20,160 nt of DNA from the NCBI GenBank assembly GCA_002398565.1, contig DGZP01000018.1, positions 141,230 through 161,389 on the forward strand, given 5' to 3'. The stretch comes from Proteiniphilum sp. UBA4977. Lineage in GTDB: Bacteria; Bacteroidota; Bacteroidia; Bacteroidales; Dysgonomonadaceae. Both the position numbers and the translations under genes were made by a program. This document shows positions 15,907-20,160 of the stretch, piece after piece. Position 1 is the stretch's first letter. Each line of letters starts with the position of its first letter. The notes under the pieces are model-generated. The model did no database searches. It saw only the letters and a list, made by a program, of their open reading frames with translations, and was not told where the DNA came from.

Positions 15907-16494
15907 ATGATTGTTTTTGAAAAGTCGGTTTATATCGTGAAAGATAGAGACGCGCTGCTTGATATTATTCGAAAATGTAGTCACAAGGACAGTAAATCCG
16001 AAGAACTGCTGTACAAGCAATTTTTTGGGTATGCTTTGAGCATCGCGATGGCTTACTGCATCAACAGGGAAGATGCGATGGAGGTGGTACATGACGGATT
16101 CATCAAGATCTTTTCAAACATCTCGCAATACGATTCTTCCAAATCTTTCCGGGGCTGGTTCCGAACCATTATCGTAAATACGGCCATCGATCAAGTGCGG
16201 AGAGAAACGAAAGAGGAGTTCTTTAAAATCACTGATTCACTACAAGTTTGCGATGATAAAACAAACGTTATCAGCGATTTAACCGCAGACGAGATGATAA
16301 AAGTGATACATCTTCTCCCCATGAATGAAAGAATGGTTTTTCTTTTATACGAAACGGAAGGATTCAACCACGAAGAGATCGCGGACAGGTTAAATGTTAC
16401 GGCAAGCTCGTCTCGGGTTTACCTCGCACGGGCAAAAAAGAGATTGCGAGAAATGTTCCCTATCTATTTTGATATAAAGCATGGATACTGTTGA
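15907..16494 (+). CDS. ECF-type RNA polymerase sigma-70 factor (Das-like)
   Basis: A 195-residue sigma factor. Region 2 spans about 33-100 (LLYKQFFGYALSIAMAYCIN, EDAMEVVHDGFIKIFSNI, SFRGWFRTIIVNTAIDQVRR), and region 4 spans about 130-185 (LPMNERMVFLLYETEGFNHEEIADRL, SSSRVYLARAKKRLREM). Regions 1 and 3 are missing, as expected for ECF factors. It directs RNA polymerase to a stress or envelope regulon. The 3' end overlaps the start of the beta-barrel/anti-sigma gene by 14 bases, indicating coupled, balanced translation of a sigma and its inhibitor. The start at 15907 gives a slightly long N-terminus; a later start is possible, but no in-frame ATG precedes region 2 closely. Confidence 0.93.
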   Translation: MIVFEKSVYIVKDRDALLDIIRKCSHKDSKSEELLYKQFFGYALSIAMAYCINREDAMEVVHDGFIKIFSNISQYDSSKSFRGWFRTIIVNTAIDQVRRETKEEFFKITDSLQVCDDKTNVISDLTADEMIKVIHLLPMNERMVFLLYETEGFNHEEIADRLNVTASSSRVYLARAKKRLREMFPIYFDIKHGYC

Positions 16495-17674
16495 GAAAGA
16501 TAATCTGATCATCCAAAAAGCACGCGAGTATTTGGATTACGGTAGTCTGCCATACACCGAAGGGGCCTGGGAGGAATTTGTTGAATATCGAAAAAGAAAA
16601 CGGCGAAGGGTTTACCTAAAATACGGCGTCGGGGCGGCTGCCTGTTTGTTGGCTTTGCTTATCACCCTCCATGCACTTCAACCGGACAGGGAGGCGACTG
16701 TTTCTCCTGTCGGTATCGAATCACACACATCTCCCGGCACAACCCGTGCGGACATCCCTTTGGTTGATCTGCATGTTCCGGGAAAAGATTCTGCGCTTAC
16801 GAAGGCACTAAGTAAAAGAACCGATTTGGTTCAAGCTACAGAAGAAACCATTCTTATCGATGCCGCGGCTTCTCCGGGAAAAAGAAAGAATGATCAATTA
16901 GCGGGCCCAATCGATCAACAGCTGGATGGAAAAGGGAAGGAAGAGACAGAGGTAGATAAAGCCGAGGAAAAAGACATCTTAAGAGTGTGGAATGAAAGAA
17001 GAGAGCGTAAGAACGAAGACCGGCAAACTGCGCGAGGAAAAAGATTGACCGACTCTGGCGACAGGATAAGAATCGGATTAAATCTATCCCCCGCGGTCAA
17101 CTCGGCCACTTCAAACTCGGCGTTTGCTTTCTCAGGCGGCATCACCGCAGATATCAAATTAACACGTGCACTCTTCGTGTCGACCGGTCTACTTGCGGAG
17201 CATCAGCAATTTTCGAGTAACCACCCTAACCAGGAATTCATGGGTATCGATAAGACCCTCACAGGTGATATGGTGGGCATCGACATTCCACTGAATATCG
17301 GCTGGAAGTTTACCAATCATCCCAAACGAAACTATTATGTAACTGGCGGAGTCTCTTCTCTCGTGTACCTGAGCGAAAAATATAAAAACACCGAACGGTG
17401 GCAGGAAGTGACTGAACATGTCAGAGAGAACGATGGAAAAGAGTTTATTGAATATGAGGTGGTTACGATGGAGGACACTTCGAATGAGTCTGCATCGCCT
17501 TTCCGTAATCTTCACCCATTCGGTCGTTTGAATCTTGCTGTGGGCATGGAACAGAAAATCACCCGGGGCGTTTCGTTACATGTAGAACCCTACCTGAAAA
17601 TCCCACTTTCTGGAATGGGCGATGAAGCAGTACGAATAACTACGGGGGGCGTGAATTTCAAAGTGTCCTTTTGA
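16481..17674 (+). CDS. Putative dual membrane-spanning anti-sigma factor with C-terminal outer-membrane beta-barrel (Dma-like)
   Basis: A 397-residue protein with four parts. Residues 1-44 form a charged cytoplasmic segment (IIQKAREYLDYGSLPYTEGAWEEF region, then KRKRRRVYLKYG, positive-inside). One transmembrane helix lies at about 47-66 (KYGVGAAACLLALLITLHAL). A hydrophilic Lys/Glu-rich linker (67-194), long enough to cross the periplasm, comes next. Residues 195-397 show alternating amphipathic strands ending in VNFKVSF, with the terminal Phe typical of outer-membrane barrels. There is no cleavable signal peptide. Read together with the overlapping sigma gene, the N-terminus should hold the sigma factor and the barrel should sense the outer membrane. 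It fits the Dma/Das architecture I recall from Bacteroides. Zinc-binding anti-sigma motifs (HxxxCxxC) are absent. The topology is inferred, not shown. Confidence 0.8.
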   Translation: MDTVEKDNLIIQKAREYLDYGSLPYTEGAWEEFVEYRKRKRRRVYLKYGVGAAACLLALLITLHALQPDREATVSPVGIESHTSPGTTRADIPLVDLHVPGKDSALTKALSKRTDLVQATEETILIDAAASPGKRKNDQLAGPIDQQLDGKGKEETEVDKAEEKDILRVWNERRERKNEDRQTARGKRLTDSGDRIRIGLNLSPAVNSATSNSAFAFSGGITADIKLTRALFVSTGLLAEHQQFSSNHPNQEFMGIDKTLTGDMVGIDIPLNIGWKFTNHPKRNYYVTGGVSSLVYLSEKYKNTERWQEVTEHVRENDGKEFIEYEVVTMEDTSNESASPFRNLHPFGRLNLAVGMEQKITRGVSLHVEPYLKIPLSGMGDEAVRITTGGVNFKVSF

Positions 17675-17676
17675 TT

Positions 17677-18320
17677 TTACACTCCCACCCTATGCCTCCC
17701 GGCATACTGGCTGTACGACACCAGGTTAAAATCATTGGCCGACATGAATGCGATATACACCTCTACAGTATCGCCCTGCCATTGTGATGGTAGCTGCAAC
17801 TGTGACGCCAAGCTGCCTCTTTTGCCTGTATACAGATCATACACGACACTCTTTTTCTCCAGATTACACGCGAGGATCATGACCTGATCGTGCAGTGTTG
17901 CCTTCCCTTCGCAGGTAGCATCCCACTGCACATGCAACGACCCCTCAGAGATGGATGTTTGCAGGATGGCGGATGTGGGGAGCGGCCCTTTTGAAACAAG
18001 CACATTCGGATAATCAATTTCAAAATCGGAAGCTTCACCTTTTATGGCTTGCCGTATATTGTATGACATGGCTGCATTGAAAGCACTCCTCATTGCCCTG
18101 GCATCGGATTGAAAACCAATCCTGAGAAAAGGTGTACATGTCTGCAAAAATGATTGGGTTACTGAAAATCTACTGCGCTGCGCAATCTGCTTCTTCGACT
18201 CGGATTTTTTACCTGAACCGGAAGGCTTCGCAAATAAAAGGCACCATCCCGTGAAACACCCACCACGTTGCCTATTTTGCCGGAGAAGCCTCCCCACAAA
18301 CCGTTTTTCATTGTCGCCAT
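17677..18320 (-). pseudogene. DUF6266 family protein, frameshifted near the N-terminus
   Basis: From the ATG at 18320 the frame reads MATMKNGLWGGFSGKIGNVV, the standard start of DUF6266 proteins, through LRSLPVQVK. It then leaves frame at a run of six A on the coding strand (18205-18210). The body KSESKKQIAQRSRFSVTQSF through FEIDYPNVLVSKGPLP to the C-terminal VEVYIAFMSANDFNLVSYSQYAG continues one frame away. One extra A restores about 214 residues, the family's usual size. The function of DUF6266 is unknown; members are frequent, often multicopy, in Bacteroidetes. It ends two bases from the convergent barrel gene with no terminator between. Sequencing error is as likely as true inactivation. 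Confidence 0.8.
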
Positions 18321-18662
18321 CGTAATTTTATTTAATCGTCAAACCAGTTTATTCGCTGATATTCATTTATATACAGGCACAAAAGCAAACAATCTTATTC
18401 CAAAAAAACAAATATTGGCATGCTTTTCTTCATTTACCGTCTGAAGGGTGGTTGTGTCGATACACGTCACAGGGTATGACCATGTCTTATGAATTGCCAG
18501 ATATTGTATTTATCTGACCCTAAGTTTACCCGTAACAAACCTGGAATATCTCCGGATATATTTGGACAATATCCGAAGAAGTTCCGAGGGAGTTCCGAAG
18601 AAAATACAGATTTTACTCAACGAAGGTACCTGCATCACCGGGTTTATTTTATATATAAAAAA
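18321..18662. other. Intergenic region upstream of the DUF6266 gene
   Basis: No coding potential seen on either strand. It is AT-rich near the DUF6266 start, with no promoter match I would defend. It contains the phased TCCGA repeats listed separately and leads into the susD terminator at 18663. Confidence 0.5.
18553..18598. repeat. Helically phased TCCGA repeats and overlapping inverted repeat
   Basis: TCCGA occurs at 18572, 18583 and 18594, exactly 11 bases apart, the last two within AGTTCCGA. The first copy is also the right arm of an inverted repeat, CGGATAT (18553-18559) with ATATCCG (18569-18575). Spacing of one helical turn suggests a protein-binding array, but this is inference. Confidence 0.4.
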
Positions 18663-18702
18663 TTTGTCCGGGCGGATGTAAAAAACATCGGACCCGGACA
18701 AA
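18655..18702 (-). terminator. Rho-independent terminator downstream of susD
   Basis: On the reverse strand TTTGTCCGGG (18702-18693) pairs with CCCGGACAAA (18672-18663). An inner GATGT/ACATC stem continues the hairpin around a T-rich loop, and a run of T (18662-18656) follows. It stands 49 bases after the susD stop. Confidence 0.85.
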
Positions 18703-18750
18703 TAAAACAATTTAAGATTTGGAGACTACGCCAAATTTAATCTCAGGATG

Positions 18751-20160
18751 TTAGTTCCATCCCGGATTCTGTTGTCCTTCGAGCGCGGTGTTGGCTTGCA
18801 TCTCACTCAGCGGAATAGGCCATAACAGGGCATATTCCGGTATGGCCCCTACCCTTGTGGTACCGTCGGGTTTATTCTGAATCACCGCCGATGCAAGGGG
18901 AGTCCATTTCAGCCTGCCCGACTGCATGCCATCGGCTTCAGGATACAAGCGGGTACGGCGGATATCATCCCAGATCTTGAACTCCAGCGGGAACTCGTGG
19001 AAGCGTTCGGTGAGGATCGATTGTACCAGTGCATTGCCCGAGGCTGTTTCGTTGGCCAGGCCGGCACGACGACGTACCTGGTTGAGATAGCCCCTGGCAT
19101 CGGCTTCATTGCCTGTGCGTACAAGCCCCTCGGCTGCAATCAGCAATACCTCCGCATAACGGAAGATGGGCATGTTATAATCTCCGTTCCGGCCATTGAT
19201 CAGCGAGCCCGCATCGAACCATGCCCAGTTGCCCAGGTTGTTCAACGTGTGGGATACTCCCGTGGCATCGGTGTATTCGCTGAAGAAGAATTGCTTCTCC
19301 ATGCTTCGCACGTCGGAAGGATGATAACTATTGATCAGCAGATCGGAAGGAAGATAGGCATTGTACAACACGTCTCCTCCCGGTTTGAAGACGCTCTCAT
19401 CGTTGGCATTCTTCCACTGGAAGGCATCGGTGCCGATGGAACGTACCGCGTAGGAGTTGCCCACATTGAAATTGGTCTGGTCATACTCTTTTGCGAAGAT
19501 GATTTCGTTGGACGACTTGGTTGTCTTGATGATATTGTAAGCTGAATTGAGATCGGCACTGCTGCCATTGGGCTGCACAAGGGCATGTTGCCCGCCGTTG
19601 ATCACGCTCTGAGCCATTGCGGCAGCCTTGGAATAATATTCACTGCCTCCGTTAACAGGTGCTCCGGCCCATTGCAGGTAGACTTGGGCCAACAAGGTTT
19701 GTGCCATGGGCCTTGTCACGTAACCCTCGTTGTCGTAGAAGGCCACGTTGGGCAATGCATTGCCTCCGATGATATCAAGCAAATCCGCTTCAATGCGCTC
19801 GTATACCTGTTCGGCGGGCGTGCGTTCCACATAGATTCCCTCAAGTGAAGTGTAGGGCTTGTCGATATAGGGAACCCCACCATATTCCTTAACCAGATAG
19901 AAATAGGCATAGGCCCGGAAGAATTTTCCTTGTGCGACGAAATTGGCAATCTGCGATTCTGAAAGCACATCCGTCATTGTCGGGATGTTTTCGATCACGA
20001 AATTCGCACGGGAGATACCGATATAAAACTCGGTCCACATCTTCTGCGACGTGGCATCAAAAGATTCGATATTGAAATTGGCACCCTCCGAAGCATTGGT
20101 AAAGGTTCTGTCTTTGCGTTTATCCACGAAGAGTCCCGACATGACCCCTCCCCACATGGT
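18751..20160 (-). CDS. RagB/SusD family nutrient-binding outer-membrane lipoprotein, 5' end cut off
   Basis: The frame is open to the window edge; about 469 residues are visible and the N-terminus with its lipoprotein signal lies outside. SusD hallmarks are the TPR-like helices with FIENI-type segment (RANFVIENIPTM), VAQGKFFRAYAYFYLVKEYGGVPYID, RPMAQTLLAQVYLQWAG, then FRYAEVLLIAAEG, ARGYLNQVRRRAGLAN, ILTERFHEFPLEFKIWDDIRRT and the C-terminal LLWPIPLSEMQANTAL...QQNPGW. SusD proteins form the lid over a SusC TonB-dependent transporter and bind glycans or peptides at the cell surface. A susC gene should lie just beyond the window. The GH2 gene on the same strand is far away and not obviously part of this locus. 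The transcript ends at the hairpin at 18655-18702. Confidence 0.96.
   Translation of the reverse strand, partial: TMWGGVMSGLFVDKRKDRTFTNASEGANFNIESFDATSQKMWTEFYIGISRANFVIENIPTMTDVLSESQIANFVAQGKFFRAYAYFYLVKEYGGVPYIDKPYTSLEGIYVERTPAEQVYERIEADLLDIIGGNALPNVAFYDNEGYVTRPMAQTLLAQVYLQWAGAPVNGGSEYYSKAAAMAQSVINGGQHALVQPNGSSADLNSAYNIIKTTKSSNEIIFAKEYDQTNFNVGNSYAVRSIGTDAFQWKNANDESVFKPGGDVLYNAYLPSDLLINSYHPSDVRSMEKQFFFSEYTDATGVSHTLNNLGNWAWFDAGSLINGRNGDYNMPIFRYAEVLLIAAEGLVRTGNEADARGYLNQVRRRAGLANETASGNALVQSILTERFHEFPLEFKIWDDIRRTRLYPEADGMQSGRLKWTPLASAVIQNKPDGTTRVGAIPEYALLWPIPLSEMQANTALEGQQNPGWN

Noticed and set aside
1..20160. CRISPR arrays, tRNA or rRNA genes, IS elements
   Set aside because: No regularly spaced repeats with spacers, no cloverleaf or rRNA signature, and no transposase or terminal inverted repeats were seen.

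Overview
The window looks like a chromosomal segment of a Bacteroidales bacterium, probably close to Dysgonomonadaceae/Porphyromonadaceae. The reasons are a SusD/RagB-type surface lipoprotein, a DUF6266 protein, an S9 peptidase of the Bacteroidetes type, promoters of the Bacteroidetes TTG...TAnnTTTG form, weak Shine-Dalgarno sequences, and an ECF sigma factor paired with an unusual anti-sigma/beta-barrel fusion. The species assignment is inference from gene families only.

Layout. 1-158 (minus) is the 5' end of groES behind a sigma-54-like -24/-12 element. 262-3457 (minus) is an apparent two-gene unit: a YdfG-like short-chain dehydrogenase followed by a secreted S9 (glutamyl-endopeptidase-like) peptidase. 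3583-7152 (plus) is a tightly packed run: DUF2007 protein, AI-2E-family membrane protein, periplasmic binding lipoprotein and FecCD-type permease. The last three overlap, but no ABC ATPase is present. 7446-10016 (plus) is the ClpC chaperone/unfoldase. It has an inverted repeat and a second sigma-54-like element upstream, and a bidirectional terminator whose loop contains its stop codon. 10055-12849 (minus) is a secreted GH2 glycosidase split by a homopolymer frameshift.

12846-15131 looks like an accessory patch, AT-rich by eye. It has an AlbA_2/HATPase_c_4 protein with a duplicated 33-bp internal repeat, an uncertain 55-codon reading frame, a helicase remnant that appears to have lost its ATP-binding segment, a second unrecognised protein remnant and a 13-bp-arm inverted repeat. 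It reads like the debris of a defence or restriction-type island.

15184-17674 (plus) is the most interesting part. A single promoter-like element leads into a lipoprotein, an ECF sigma-70 factor and a 397-residue protein. The last joins a short cytoplasmic N-terminus, one inner-membrane helix, a long charged periplasmic linker and a C-terminal outer-membrane beta-barrel. That architecture would let one polypeptide span both membranes and pass an envelope signal straight to the sigma factor. It matches what I recall of dual membrane-spanning anti-sigma factors (Dma) with their sigma partners (Das) in Bacteroides.

17677-20160 (minus) holds a DUF6266 gene broken by a homopolymer frameshift, an intergenic region with helically phased TCCGA repeats and a strong terminator, and the 3' part of a susD gene whose start (and presumably susC) lies beyond the window. 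Three apparent frame breaks (GH2, DUF6266, S9 signal peptide) all sit in runs of 5-6 identical bases. Sequencing or assembly error is therefore a serious alternative to real gene decay.
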